From assembly GCF_050920705.1 (NCBI RefSeq), contig NZ_CP154799.1:1736001-1800000 (forward strand): a stretch of 64,000 nt of DNA, in the 5' to 3' direction. This document shows positions 50,990-60,790 of this stretch, piece by piece; the first letter of the stretch is position 1, and the number at the start of each line of letters is the position of its first letter. This stretch comes from Regnicoccus_A sp014224355. GTDB lineage: Bacteria > Cyanobacteriota > Cyanobacteriia > PCC-6307 > Cyanobiaceae. A program made the position numbers and the translations under genes. The notes below the pieces were generated by a model. It worked only from the letters and a program-made list of their open reading frames with translations, was not told the origin of the DNA and searched no databases.

Positions 50990-51006
50990 CTCAACGGGGC
51001 AGAGGA

Positions 51007-51483
51007 TTACCGATTAAAGAGCCTGGCGAGGTCATCCGCCACTCCTGGCGGGACCATGTGGCGCACATCCCCACCGAAGCGGGCCACTTCCTTGACCACG
51101 CTGCTGCTGAGAAAGCTGTGGTGTGCGGCCGTGGCGAGGAACAGGGTTTCCACCTCCGCGGCCAGGCTGCGGTTGGTGTGGGCGATCTGAAGCTCGAACT
51201 CGAAATCGCTCATGGCCCGCAGCCCGCGCAGGATCACGGTGGAGTCGCAGCGTCTGGCGAAGTCGACGGTGAGGCCGTCGAAGCAGCTCACCTCGACTGT
51301 CTCCAGGTGGGCCGTGGCCTGGCGGATCTGGCTGAGCCGCTGCTCGAGGGGGAAGCTGGCCTGCTTGCTCGGGTTCTGCAGCACCGCCACCACCAACTCT
51401 CCGAACAGCCGCTCGGCCCGCTCGATCAGGTCCAGATGGCCCAGGGTGAGGGGATCGAAACTTCCGGGATACAGGGCCTTCAT
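51007..51483 (-). CDS. coaD: Phosphopantetheine adenylyltransferase
   Basis: 158 residues from ATG 51483 (MKALYPGSFDPLTLGHLDLIERAERLFGELVVAV). The nucleotidyltransferase motif TLGHLDL and the C-terminal SSSVVKEVARFGGDV block are diagnostic. It transfers AMP to 4'-phosphopantetheine in coenzyme A synthesis. It is upstream of the coiled-coil gene on the same strand, 17 bases apart, and divergent from the flavin-reductase-like gene. Confidence 0.97.
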   Translation of the reverse strand: MKALYPGSFDPLTLGHLDLIERAERLFGELVVAVLQNPSKQASFPLEQRLSQIRQATAHLETVEVSCFDGLTVDFARRCDSTVILRGLRAMSDFEFELQIAHTNRSLAAEVETLFLATAAHHSFLSSSVVKEVARFGGDVRHMVPPGVADDLARLFNR

Positions 51484-51596
51484 GGGAGGTCGGTCATGGG
51501 GCCCCCTGCAGGGAAGCGTTGGCGCGGATCCTATGGACGATGCCGCTGCAGGCGATGGCACTGCCTAAAGTCAGGGTATCGACCGCGACAGGGCAG

Positions 51597-52112
51597 ATGG
51601 CCACCGACGCTCCCACCAGCCCCGCCAGTGGCGGCCTCGATGCCGCCGCCAAGAAAACACTGCTGCGCAAGATCCCCCACGGGCTGTTCATCTGCGGCGT
51701 GGCAGAGGGCGACACCGTCAACGGCTTCACCGCCAGCTGGGTCACCCAGGGCTCCTTCGAACCACCCCTGGTGGTGGTGGCCGTGCGGGCCGATTCCACC
51801 AGCAACGGCATCATCCAGCGCACCCGGCGCTTTTCACTCAACGTGCTCGCGGCCGACCAGAAGGACCTGGCGGCGGTCTTCTTCAAGCCCCAGAACGGAG
51901 TCGGTGGCCGCTTCGACGCCGCTCCCTACACCCTGGGTCCCCTCGGTCTGCCGATCCTGGAGGCTGCTCTCGGCGCCGTCGAATGTGAGCTGGTGGGTGA
52001 GGTGGCCCATGGCGATCACACCGTGTTCGTGGCGGAAGTGAAAAGTGCCGTGCTGCAGCGCGACGGAGCCGCCCTCGAGCTCGGTCCCACCGGCTGGCAG
52101 TACGGAGGCTGA
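51597..52112 (+). CDS. Flavin reductase-like domain protein
   Basis: 171 residues from ATG 51597. The split-barrel flavin-binding core is HGLFICGVAEGDTVNGFTASWVTQGSFEPPLVVVAVRADSTS with NVLAADQKDLAAVFF and GDHTVFVAEVKSAVLQ. These features match the flavin reductase (FlaRed/HpaC) superfamily and the C-terminal part of cyanobacterial flavodiiron proteins. It could reduce FMN with NAD(P)H or bind flavin as a stand-alone module. The 23 bases to uvrC suggest one transcript. Confidence 0.85.
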   Translation: MATDAPTSPASGGLDAAAKKTLLRKIPHGLFICGVAEGDTVNGFTASWVTQGSFEPPLVVVAVRADSTSNGIIQRTRRFSLNVLAADQKDLAAVFFKPQNGVGGRFDAAPYTLGPLGLPILEAALGAVECELVGEVAHGDHTVFVAEVKSAVLQRDGAALELGPTGWQYGG

Positions 52113-52135
52113 GCCGGGCCCCGGAGTCAGCCGCC

Positions 52136-54121
52136 ATGGGCCGCATCGCCCAGCCCCTGCTGACCGATCCCGATCGCCTCAGCCAGCGCCTCAGGGAGCT
52201 GCCCGCCGAACCGGGTTGTTACCTGATGCGCGACGTCGATGACCGCATTCTCTACATCGGTAAATCGAAGAGCCTGCGCAGCCGTGTGCGCAGTTACTTC
52301 CGCGATTCGCATGATCTGAGCCCCCGCATCCATCTGATGGTGCGTCAGGTCTGCGAGATCGAATTCATCGTCACCGACAGTGAAGCCGAGGCGCTGGCGC
52401 TCGAGTCCAACCTGATCAAGGCCCACCAGCCGCACTTCAACGTACTGCTCAAGGACGACAAGAAATACCCCTACCTCTGCATCACCTGGAGCGAGCCCTA
52501 CCCGCGCATCTTCATCACCCGGCGGCGGCGCCTGCGCAGCCCGCTCGACCGTTTCTACGGACCCTATGTGGACGTGGGCCTGCTGCGGCGCACCTTCTTT
52601 CTGGTCAAACGGGTGTTTCCCCTGCGCCAGAGGCCCCAGCCCCTCTACCGCGATCGCACCTGCCTCAACTTCGACATCGGCCGCTGCCCGGGGGTGTGCC
52701 AGGAGAAGATCAGCCCCGAGGCCTATCAGCAGACGCTGCGCAAGGTGGCGATGGTGTTCCAGGGTCGCAGCGATGAGCTGCTGGAGCTGCTGCGCGGCCA
52801 GATGGAGCGCTACGCCGAGCGTCAGGATTATGAGCAGGCCGCCCGGGTGCGCGATCAGCTGCAGGGCCTCGAGCAGCTCACGGCCGAGCAGAAGATGACC
52901 CTTCCCGACGCCTCGGTGTCACGGGATGTGCTGGCCCTGGCGGCCGATCACCGGCTGGCGGCGGTGCAGCTCTTTCAGATGCGGGCCGGTCGGCTGGTGG
53001 GACGGCTGGGCTACACGGCGGAGGCCTCGATCGCCAGCCCCGGGGCGATCCTGCAGCGGGTGCTCGAGGAGCACTACGCCCAGGTGGAGCCGGTGGAGAT
53101 TCCCCCCGAGGTGCTGGTGCAGGTCACCCTGCCCAATCAGGAGCTTGTCCAGGAGTGGTTGAGCGAACGTCGGGGCCGGAAGGTGCGGGTGTTGCACCCG
53201 CAGCGCCAGGCGAAGGCCGAGCTGATCGAACTGGTGGAGCGCAACGCGGCCTTCGAGCTCAGCCGGGCCCAGCGCAGCGCCGAGCAGCATCAGCTGGCCA
53301 ATGAAGATCTGGCCCAGCTGCTGGAGTTGCCCCAGCCGCCCCGCCGCATCGAGGGCTACGACATCAGCCACATCCAGGGCAGTGATGCGGTGGCCTCCCA
53401 GGTGGTGTTCGTCGACGGGCTGCCGGCCAAGCAGCACTACCGCAAGTACCGGATCCAGAGCAGCAGCATCAGCGCCGGCCACAGCGACGACTTCATGGCG
53501 ATGGCGGAGATCATGCGCCGCCGCTTTCGCCGCTGGTCGGAGGCCAAGGCCGAGGGGGCCGACCTGGGGCAGCTGCGCCGCAGCACCGACACCGCCCTGC
53601 ATACCGGCGGTCTGGGCGACTGGCCTGATCTGGTCATGATCGATGGCGGCAAGGGCCAGCTTTCGGCGGTGATGGAGGCCCTGCGCGAGCTGGATCTGCA
53701 CGAGGAGCTGGTGGTCTGCTCCCTGGCCAAGCAGCGGGAGGAGGTGTTTCTGCCCGGTGCCAGCCAGCCATTGGAGAGCGAGCCCGACCAGCTGGGGCTG
53801 CTGCTGCTGCGGCGGCTGCGCGACGAGGCCCACCGCTTCGCGGTCAGCTTCCACCGCCAGCAGCGGGGGGAGCGGATGAAGCGCTCGCGGCTCTCGGAGA
53901 TTCCGGGGCTGGGTCCCAAGCGGGTCAAGGACCTGCTGGCCCATTTCCGCTCGATCGATGCCATCCAGCTGGCGAGCCCCGAGCAGATCGCCAAGGCCCC
54001 AGGGGTGGGTCCGGCCCTGGCCCAGCAGGTGTGGAGCTACTTCCATCCCGGGGACCACGAGCAGGATTCCGGCGGCGAATCCTCGAGCCAGCCGCTCAAG
54101 GGGCTCGTCGGCCGGGGCTGA
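52136..54121 (+). CDS. uvrC: Excinuclease ABC subunit C
   Basis: 661 residues. The N-terminal GIY-YIG nuclease domain is PGCYLMRDVDDRILYIGKSKSLRSRVRSYF. The UVR motif for UvrB binding is QDYEQAARVRDQLQGLEQ at about 225. The RNase-H-like C-terminal nuclease has IEGYDISHIQGSDAVASQVVF and VMIDGGKGQLSAVM, and the helix-hairpin-helix tail is LSEIPGLGPKRVKDLLAHF. It makes both incisions in nucleotide-excision repair. Confidence 0.97.
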   Translation: MGRIAQPLLTDPDRLSQRLRELPAEPGCYLMRDVDDRILYIGKSKSLRSRVRSYFRDSHDLSPRIHLMVRQVCEIEFIVTDSEAEALALESNLIKAHQPHFNVLLKDDKKYPYLCITWSEPYPRIFITRRRRLRSPLDRFYGPYVDVGLLRRTFFLVKRVFPLRQRPQPLYRDRTCLNFDIGRCPGVCQEKISPEAYQQTLRKVAMVFQGRSDELLELLRGQMERYAERQDYEQAARVRDQLQGLEQLTAEQKMTLPDASVSRDVLALAADHRLAAVQLFQMRAGRLVGRLGYTAEASIASPGAILQRVLEEHYAQVEPVEIPPEVLVQVTLPNQELVQEWLSERRGRKVRVLHPQRQAKAELIELVERNAAFELSRAQRSAEQHQLANEDLAQLLELPQPPRRIEGYDISHIQGSDAVASQVVFVDGLPAKQHYRKYRIQSSSISAGHSDDFMAMAEIMRRRFRRWSEAKAEGADLGQLRRSTDTALHTGGLGDWPDLVMIDGGKGQLSAVMEALRELDLHEELVVCSLAKQREEVFLPGASQPLESEPDQLGLLLLRRLRDEAHRFAVSFHRQQRGERMKRSRLSEIPGLGPKRVKDLLAHFRSIDAIQLASPEQIAKAPGVGPALAQQVWSYFHPGDHEQDSGGESSSQPLKGLVGRG

Positions 54122-54226
54122 CCCAGCCTGTTCTCAGCCATCGCCGTCGCGGCATGCTCCGATCGAGAGCCCGCCAAGCCCGGTGGCGGATTCCCCTAAC
54201 TTGAGGCACTGCCCTTTCCTGCCCTG

Positions 54227-54817
54227 ATGACGCTCCCGGCCCTGCCCCCGGAGGCCTATCTCTGGTTCAAGACCCTGCACATCGTGGGGGTCGTGGTGTG
54301 GTTCGCCGGGCTCTTCTACCTCGTGCGGCTGTTCATCTATCACGTGGAGGCCGAGGGGCTGGAGGACCCTGTGCGCAGCGCCTTCCAGGCGCAGTACGCC
54401 CTGATGGAGCGCCGGCTGGCCGGCATCATCACCACCCCGGGGATGGTGGTGGCCGTGGTCATGGCAGCGGGCTTGCTGATCGCCCAGCCAGCCTGGCTGC
54501 AGCAGGGCTGGATGCACGCCAAGCTGGCCGTGGTGGTGGCCCTGCTCGTCTATCACTGGTTCTGCTATCGCCTGATGGGTCAGCTGAGCCAGGGCACCTG
54601 CCGCTGGAGCGGCCGGCAGCTGCGGGCCCTCAACGAGCTGCCCACCCTGATGCTGGTGCTGGTGGTGATGCTGGTGGTGTTCAAGGGGCAGTTCCCCACC
54701 GGAGCGGCCACCTGGTTCCTGGTGGCCCTGGTGGTGGCGATGGCCGGCTCGATCCAGTTCTATGCCCGCTGGCGGCGGCTGCGCCTGGAGCAGGAGGCCC
54801 TCGCCGGTGGCGCCTGA
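54227..54817 (+). CDS. hemJ: Protoporphyrinogen IX oxidase HemJ
   Basis: 196 residues, four or five membrane helices. The block EAYLWFKTLHIVGVVVWFAGLFYLVRLFIYHVEAE has the conserved His and FYLxRLF features, and GWMHAKLAVVVALLVYHWFC and LRALNELPTLMLVLVVMLVV complete the UPF0093/HemJ pattern. HemJ oxidises protoporphyrinogen IX to protoporphyrin IX in chlorophyll and heme synthesis and is the cyanobacterial alternative to HemG/HemY. The stop overlaps the PHP gene start. Confidence 0.96.
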   Translation: MTLPALPPEAYLWFKTLHIVGVVVWFAGLFYLVRLFIYHVEAEGLEDPVRSAFQAQYALMERRLAGIITTPGMVVAVVMAAGLLIAQPAWLQQGWMHAKLAVVVALLVYHWFCYRLMGQLSQGTCRWSGRQLRALNELPTLMLVLVVMLVVFKGQFPTGAATWFLVALVVAMAGSIQFYARWRRLRLEQEALAGGA

Positions 54818-55460
54818 GCATCCTCTGGTGCCCGTGCTCCGGGGGGTGGGTGCCTCCTGTTGCCCCGGGCGGCTCAATTTTCACTGCCACACCATCTGCA
54901 GCGACGGCAGCCTCCAGCCGGAGGGGCTGGCTGACCAGGCGGTGGATCTGGGTCTTGAGCACTTCGCGGTGACCGATCACCACAGCGTCGCGGCCCTTGC
55001 ACCGCTTCGCCGACGATTGGCGCTGCACCGGGAGCGGGGCCTGGGGGTTCCCACCCTCTGGAGCGGGGTGGAGATCAGCTGCCTGCTGGAAGGCTGCCTG
55101 GTTCATGTGCTCGGCCTTGGCTTCGACCCGGATCACCCCGCCCTTGGGCCCTACCTCGAGGGCAGCGCCGTGGTGGGCAAGGCGCTGCGGGCCGGGGCCG
55201 TGCGCCGGGCGATCCATGCCGCCGGCGGACTGGCCCTGCTGGCCCACCCAGCCCGCTATCGGCTGCCCTATCACCTCCTGATCGCCGCGGCGGCCGAGCT
55301 GGGCTTCGATGGCGCCGAGGCCTTCTACGACTACGAACAAGGGCAGCGCTGGCGCCCGTCTCCTCTGGTGTGCGATGCGATCGCGGCCCAGCTGAGTCGG
55401 CTGGGATTGCTGACAAGTTGCGGTACCGATACCCATGGGCTGGGGCTCGGTGGCCGCTAG
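54807..55460 (+). CDS. PHP-domain phosphoesterase
   Basis: 217 residues from GTG 54807, overlapping the hemJ end by 11 bases. The PHP metal motifs are LNFHCHTICSDGSLQPEGLADQAVDLGLEHFAVTDHHSV, GLALLAHPARYRLPY, and the final SCGTDTHGLGLG (GTD motif with H). PHP enzymes hydrolyse phosphoesters including nucleotide 3'-phosphates and histidinol phosphate. Here the substrate is not known. Ends 30 bases ahead of the next small gene. Confidence 0.88.
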   Translation: MAPEHPLVPVLRGVGASCCPGRLNFHCHTICSDGSLQPEGLADQAVDLGLEHFAVTDHHSVAALAPLRRRLALHRERGLGVPTLWSGVEISCLLEGCLVHVLGLGFDPDHPALGPYLEGSAVVGKALRAGAVRRAIHAAGGLALLAHPARYRLPYHLLIAAAAELGFDGAEAFYDYEQGQRWRPSPLVCDAIAAQLSRLGLLTSCGTDTHGLGLGGR

Positions 55461-55489
55461 GCTCATCCATAGGTTTCCGTTCCCTGACC

Positions 55490-56035
55490 ATGGGTCTGCT
55501 TGATCGTCTGCTCGGCAACCGCTCCGAAGGAGCCTTTTCGTCCAAGGGCGCCAGGGAGAAACCGGCCAAGGCGAAGCAGGAAGAGAGCTTCTACCTCGAT
55601 CCAGACGCCTCCAGCAGCCTGGGCGATGTCAAGTTCATGCGCCGTTCGAACAAGATCCGCCACACCTTCCCCGGCAACGCCGACAACCCCGGCGGCAAGG
55701 AAATGATCCAGGAAGTGGATTCGATGGCCGCACGGCTCGAGAAAGCCAGCACCGGCCTCCCCGGCACCGAGGTCAGCACTGCCACCACCAGCCCCAGTGG
55801 CGGAGTGCCCAAGCCGGTCAAGAAGACCTTTGTCGAGAAGATGAGCTCGGCCGAGCTGAGCAATCGGCTGCGTGGTGCCGCCGTGGGTGGTGTGAACGCC
55901 GCTGGTGGTACAGCGCCCGCCGCTCGCAAGCCCGACGGCAGTTCAAGCGAAGGCCAGCCGGCCATCAGCCGCCAGCAGGCCAAGCCCGGTGCCATCGACC
56001 CGTTCAAGGACATGGCCAAGGAGATCAATTCCTGA
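55490..56035 (+). CDS. Conserved cyanobacterial protein of unknown function
   Basis: 181 residues from ATG 55490. The N-terminus MGLLDRLLGNRSEGAF and the block ESFYLDPDASSSLGDVKFMRRSNKIRHTFPGNADNPGGKEMI look conserved, followed by a Ser/Thr/Pro-rich linker and a C-terminal DPFKDMAKEINS. No signal peptide, membrane helix or catalytic motif. I do not recognise a family. It ends 10 bases before the cobN stop on the other strand. Confidence 0.75.
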   Translation: MGLLDRLLGNRSEGAFSSKGAREKPAKAKQEESFYLDPDASSSLGDVKFMRRSNKIRHTFPGNADNPGGKEMIQEVDSMAARLEKASTGLPGTEVSTATTSPSGGVPKPVKKTFVEKMSSAELSNRLRGAAVGGVNAAGGTAPAARKPDGSSSEGQPAISRQQAKPGAIDPFKDMAKEINS

Positions 56036-56044
56036 TCTGCAGCC

Positions 56045-59000
56045 TCAACCCTCCACCAGGCTCTCACTGCTGAGCACCAGCTGCCTCAGCCGCTCCAGTT
56101 GTTCCGGGCCTGCCCCTTCCCACAGCTGGCGGTTGTGGGCTTCCAGCAGTCGCTCGGCCATGTCGCGCAGGGCCCAGGGGTTGGCCTGGCGCAGGAAGGC
56201 CAGCATCTCCTCATCCCCCAGCCAGGTGTCGCAGATGGCGGCGTAGCTCCAGTCAGGCACCCGACCGGTGCTGGCGTCGTAGGCGAAGAGGTAATCGAGA
56301 CTGGCGGCCAGCTCGAAGCCCCCCTTGTAGCCATGGGCGCGCATCCCCTCGATCCAGCGGGGATTGAGCACCCTCGAGCGCAGCACCTTGTCGAGTTCTC
56401 GCTCCAGCCGATGAACACGCGGTCGCTGGTGTCGGGAGTGATCGCCGAACCACAGGGCCGGAGCTGACCCCCGCACCCGCTCGGTGGCCGCGCTCAGCCC
56501 ACCCTGGAACTGGTAGTAGTCGTCGGAATCCAGCAGATCATGCTCCCGGTTGTCCTGGTTGTGCAGCACCACCTGCACCTGGCGCAGCCGTTGCTCCAGC
56601 CCGCCGCGGTCGGCAATCGCCTCGCCGCTGCCCTCGTAGCGCCAGCCGCTCCAGTTGAGATACGCCTCGCCCAGATCGCTGCGCTCCTCCCACTGGCCAC
56701 TGTCGATCAGCCCCTGCAGTCCAGCGCCGTAGGCCCCGGGGGCTGATCCGTAGACCCTCGCGCAGTGGCCCTCGCGGCGCAGAGCTGCCGCCAGGGGATT
56801 GTCCGGCTCCGGTTCCTGCAGGCCCCCCACCAGGGCGGTGGCCCGGTTGACCCAGCCCACCAGCTGGGGGAAGGCATCCCGGAACAGCCCCGAGATGCGC
56901 AGGGTCACATCCACCCGGGGGCGCCCCAGCAGGGAGAGCGGGATGATCTCCAGGTCCACCATCCGCCGGGTGGGTCCATCCCAGACGGGCCTCACACCCA
57001 TCAGCGCCAGGGTCTGGGCAATGTCTTCCCCGCCGTTGCGCATGGTGGCGGTGCCCCAGACCGAGAGTGCCAGGTGGCGCAGGTCGTCGCCCTCCTCCTG
57101 CAGATGCAGCTCCAGCAGCAGTTCGGCGCTGCGCCGGCCCAGGTCCCAGGCCGCTTCGCTGGGCAGTCCGCGCAGATCGACGCTGTAGAAGTTGCGGCCG
57201 GTGGGCAGCAGGTCGGGTCGGCCGCGGGTGGGAGCTCCGGAAGGCCCGGCGGCGATCCGCTCCCCCGCCACCCCCGCCAGAAAGGCCTGCTGTTCGGCCT
57301 CGCCGCAGCGCAGCAGTCGAGGGAGCAGATCGCCACGGACCCGCTCCAGCACAGAGCGGGTGATGGCGCCGCAGGGGGGGAGAGCCGCCAGGGGCTCCAC
57401 CAGCAGAGGCCGCAGCAGTTGCAGGGCCCAGTCCTCCAGCAGGGCCACCCCATCACCGATCCGGCGACAGGCCCCGTCGGCAGGCTCCGGTGCTGCAACG
57501 GCTGAGAGCAGCAGCTGCCGATCGACCGGATCCAGGGGCTCCTCCTCCGGGTCCGCCCAGGGGTCGAGCGCCAGCCCCAGGTCCCGGGCCAGCGCCTGGG
57601 TCAGCCCGGGCCCTTCGGCCAGGGGCGGCCGCGCCAGGCACAGCAGCAGCTCCAGCAGCGGTTCCTCAGAGGGCAGCCGGCCGAAGGTGTGCAGGCCGGT
57701 TCGGATCTGGGCCTCCTTGAGCTCGCAGAGGTAGCCATCGGCCCGATCGATGCGGCCCTCCAGATCGCCGGCCTCCAGCGGCAGCTCCAGGGTTTCGAGG
57801 GTCTCGGCCAGCCGCTGGAGCAGGGGATCTCTCCGCTCGCTGCCCAGCTGGCACGCCTCCCAGTACTCATCGAGCAGGGCCTCCAGGGCCTGGAGCGGTC
57901 CGTGCAGCCCCGCCCGGCCCAGGGGTGGGGTGAGATGGTCGAGGATCACGGCCTGGGCGCGGCGCTTGGCCTGGGACCCTTCGCCGGGATCGTTGACGAT
58001 GAAGGGATAGAGGTGGGGCATGGGCCCCAGGGCCCATTCGGGGAAACACCGGCCTGAGAGCCCCAGTCCCTTGCCGGGCAGCCACTCCAGGTTGCCGTGC
58101 TTGCCCACGTGCACCACCAGCTGGGATCTCTCCACCTCCCGCAGCCAGAGGTACTGGGCCAGGTAGGCGTGGGTGGGCGGCAGATCCGGGCTGTGGTAGC
58201 TGAGGCTGGGGTCGCGGTCGTAGCCCCGCTCCGGCTGGATCAGCACATGGACGTGGCCGAAGCGCAGACCCCGGATCGGAAAACCGGCTCCGCTCGGGGT
58301 TGTTTCCAGTCCACTGTCCTGATCGGCGGGGCCCCAGCGCCGCTCGATCAGTTCCCGTCCCTCCTGCGGAAGGCCGCCGTACCAGCGGTGATAGGTGGCC
58401 AGGGGGAGGTGGTCCAGGGGTGGCCGGTGGCCGCTCTCAGCATCGTTGCTGCGGCCCGCCAGCAGCCGCTCGATCAGCTCCTGGCCATCGTGCGGCAGGG
58501 CTGCCTCCCCCTCCCCCAGGTGGTAACCGGCGGCGGCCAGCCAATGCAGCATGGACGCCGCACTTGCGGGGGTATCCAGGCCGACGCCGTTGGCCAGGCG
58601 GCTGTTGCGGGTGGGGTAGTTGGCGAGCACCAGCGACAGGCGCCGCTGCGCAGGGGCTGTTTCCCGCAGGCTCACCCAGGCCCCCACCAGATGGGCGATC
58701 CAGTCGAGGCGCTCCTCATCCGGCACGTAGCGATGCAGGGCAGTGGTCAGCCGGGCATCGGCCCGCTCCGCCGCCTGCTTGAACGCCCCGATCCGGGTGG
58801 TGAGGCGACCATCAAGCTCCGGCAGCGCCACCTGCAGACTCAGGTCGAGCGGTCCCAGGCCGATGCTGCTGCTCTCCCAGCGTTCGCGGCTGGAGCTGCT
58901 GCAGAGCAACTGCAGCACCGGCACGTTCAGGGCCTCCCAGAGCGGTGCGCCCAGGCCCGCCTCCTCGAACTGCACCGAGGCGAAGGAGGTGGTGCAGAGC

Positions 59001-59752
59001 ACAGCCTGTACCCCTTCGCGCCCCAGCAGGTCGGCCACACCGCGCTGCACCCCGGCCTCGCGCAGGCCGCTCACCCAGAGGGCCCTGGGACAGAGGCCCC
59101 GTCGGCGCAGGGCGGCCAGGGTGGCCTCCGCCAGGGCCGTGTCGCCCGCCTGCAGCAGGGCGCGGTAAAGCACCAGGCCGATGCGGGGTCCGGGATCCGC
59201 CCGCCAGTCGTGGGGGGCGGGATCGGGCAGAGGGACCACCAGGGGCGGCTCCGGCCGCTTCCCATCCAGCAGGGCGGCGAGGCAGAGCAGCACCCGGCGC
59301 AGGTTCACGCGACCCCCTTCCCGCAGGCAGCGGCCGATCGCCACCGCCAGGGCTGGAGTCACGTTGCCCAGGCCTTCCAGGTCGCCCTCCTCCTCCCTGG
59401 TGCCCGCCACCACGATCAGCTGGCGGCCAGGGCCGTCCGCCCAGTGGCGCAGTTGCTCGAGGCCATAGCTCCAGTGACCCCGTCCCCCCAGCAGGCGGAC
59501 CAGCACCAGCTGGGTGGCCTCCAGGCTGGAGGCCAGGTAGTGGTCGATCACGGCCGGGTGATCCAGGGCCGCGAGGTTGAGGCCGCGGACCTCCTGGCTG
59601 AGCAGCGTCGGTTCATCGCCCAGCAGGCCCGCCAGGGTGGTCAGGTCGGTGTCGGCGCTGCTGAGCAGCAACAGGGGCGCGGAGGGTTGCTCCACGAAGA
59701 GGGGACCATCCGTTTCGCCGAAGGCGCCGGGAACTGCCGCAAGCCGATGCAT
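56045..59752 (-). CDS. cobN: Cobaltochelatase CobN subunit
   Basis: 1235 residues from ATG 59752 (MHRLAAVPGAFGETDGPLF); the extension upstream of this is not family-like. Conserved parts include VGKHGNLEWLPGKGLGLSGRCFP, GLHTFGRLP, LPTGRNFYSVDLRGLPSEAAWDLGRRSAELLLE, LSVWGTATMRNGGEDIAQTLALMGVRPVWDG and DSDDYYQFQGGLSAA. These belong to the CobN/ChlH chelatase family. CobN with a ChlI/ChlD-like AAA complex inserts cobalt in the aerobic corrin pathway. ilvE is divergent. The large gene makes a cobalamin-like cofactor likely, and metH lies 1 kb away. Confidence 0.95.
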   Translation of the reverse strand: MHRLAAVPGAFGETDGPLFVEQPSAPLLLLSSADTDLTTLAGLLGDEPTLLSQEVRGLNLAALDHPAVIDHYLASSLEATQLVLVRLLGGRGHWSYGLEQLRHWADGPGRQLIVVAGTREEEGDLEGLGNVTPALAVAIGRCLREGGRVNLRRVLLCLAALLDGKRPEPPLVVPLPDPAPHDWRADPGPRIGLVLYRALLQAGDTALAEATLAALRRRGLCPRALWVSGLREAGVQRGVADLLGREGVQAVLCTTSFASVQFEEAGLGAPLWEALNVPVLQLLCSSSSRERWESSSIGLGPLDLSLQVALPELDGRLTTRIGAFKQAAERADARLTTALHRYVPDEERLDWIAHLVGAWVSLRETAPAQRRLSLVLANYPTRNSRLANGVGLDTPASAASMLHWLAAAGYHLGEGEAALPHDGQELIERLLAGRSNDAESGHRPPLDHLPLATYHRWYGGLPQEGRELIERRWGPADQDSGLETTPSGAGFPIRGLRFGHVHVLIQPERGYDRDPSLSYHSPDLPPTHAYLAQYLWLREVERSQLVVHVGKHGNLEWLPGKGLGLSGRCFPEWALGPMPHLYPFIVNDPGEGSQAKRRAQAVILDHLTPPLGRAGLHGPLQALEALLDEYWEACQLGSERRDPLLQRLAETLETLELPLEAGDLEGRIDRADGYLCELKEAQIRTGLHTFGRLPSEEPLLELLLCLARPPLAEGPGLTQALARDLGLALDPWADPEEEPLDPVDRQLLLSAVAAPEPADGACRRIGDGVALLEDWALQLLRPLLVEPLAALPPCGAITRSVLERVRGDLLPRLLRCGEAEQQAFLAGVAGERIAAGPSGAPTRGRPDLLPTGRNFYSVDLRGLPSEAAWDLGRRSAELLLELHLQEEGDDLRHLALSVWGTATMRNGGEDIAQTLALMGVRPVWDGPTRRMVDLEIIPLSLLGRPRVDVTLRISGLFRDAFPQLVGWVNRATALVGGLQEPEPDNPLAAALRREGHCARVYGSAPGAYGAGLQGLIDSGQWEERSDLGEAYLNWSGWRYEGSGEAIADRGGLEQRLRQVQVVLHNQDNREHDLLDSDDYYQFQGGLSAATERVRGSAPALWFGDHSRHQRPRVHRLERELDKVLRSRVLNPRWIEGMRAHGYKGGFELAASLDYLFAYDASTGRVPDWSYAAICDTWLGDEEMLAFLRQANPWALRDMAERLLEAHNRQLWEGAGPEQLERLRQLVLSSESLVEG

Positions 59753-59841
59753 CGATCCATCCTCGTTCCTGACGGTGAGAAGATCGAGGCCCGTCCACGG
59801 TGCGGTGCCGCCCGCCCCTCCCCCATCCCAAGCGTCTCCGC

Positions 59842-60759
59842 ATGCAGAAGTTTCTTCCCTATGCCTGGTTCCAAGGCGGTTGCGTTCCGTTTGCGGAGGC
59901 CACCCTTTCGGTGGCCACCCACGCCCTGCACTACGGCACCGGGGCCTTCGGGGGGATGCGGGCGTTGCCCAATCCAGCCGATCCGGCTGAAATCCTGCTC
60001 TTCCGTGCCGACCGCCACGCCCGCCGGTTGAGCCAGAGCGCCCGCCTGCTGCTGACGGAACTGGACGAGAGCACGATCCTGAGTGCCATCGAAGCCTTCC
60101 TTCAGGCCAACCGACCCACCACACCGATCTACCTGAGGCCGTTCGTTTACACCAGTGATCTCGGCATCGCGCCGCGCCTGCACGACATCGAGACCGATTT
60201 TCTGATCTACGGCATCGAACTGGGGGACTACCTCTCCCCCGATGGGGTCAGCTGCCGTGTCAGCAGCTGGACCCGCCAGGAAGACCGCTCCCTGCCCCTG
60301 CGCGGCAAGATCAGCGGGGCCTACATCACCAGCTCCCTGGCCAAGACCGAGGCGGTGAAGAGCGGCTTCGACGAGGCCCTGCTGCTCAACAGCCGCGGCA
60401 AGGTCAGCGAGGCCAGCGGCATGAACCTGTTCATCGTGCGCGATGGCGTGCTGATCACCCCCGGGGTCGACCAGGACATCCTCGAGGGCATCACCCGCGC
60501 CAGCATTCTGGAACTGGCCCGCTCCCTCGACATCCCCGTGATCGAGCGGGCGGTCGACAAGACCGAGCTGTTCGTGGCCGAGGAGGTGTTCCTCAGCGGC
60601 ACCGCGGCCCGGGTGACTCCAGTGCGCCGCGTGGAGACCACCGATCTGCCCACGGAGCGCCCAGTGATGGAGCTGCTGCGGGAGCGTCTCACCCGGATCA
60701 CCATGGGCAACGACCCCGGCTATGACCACTGGGTCACCCGCATCCGCCTGCGCGACTGA
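59842..60759 (+). CDS. ilvE: Branched-chain amino acid aminotransferase
   Basis: 305 residues from ATG 59842 (MQKFLPYAWFQGG). It belongs to PLP fold type IV: THALHYGTGAFGGMRA, the PLP lysine in YITSSLAKTEAVKSGFDEALLLNSRGKVSEASGMNLFIVRDG, and VFLSGTAARVTPVRRV. It interconverts branched-chain 2-oxo acids and Ile, Leu and Val, the last step for all three. An extension to 59800 is not needed. 31 bases separate it from metH. Confidence 0.96.
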   Translation: MQKFLPYAWFQGGCVPFAEATLSVATHALHYGTGAFGGMRALPNPADPAEILLFRADRHARRLSQSARLLLTELDESTILSAIEAFLQANRPTTPIYLRPFVYTSDLGIAPRLHDIETDFLIYGIELGDYLSPDGVSCRVSSWTRQEDRSLPLRGKISGAYITSSLAKTEAVKSGFDEALLLNSRGKVSEASGMNLFIVRDGVLITPGVDQDILEGITRASILELARSLDIPVIERAVDKTELFVAEEVFLSGTAARVTPVRRVETTDLPTERPVMELLRERLTRITMGNDPGYDHWVTRIRLRD

Positions 60760-60790
60760 TTTCTAGAGTGATTGCTGGCACGATCACGCG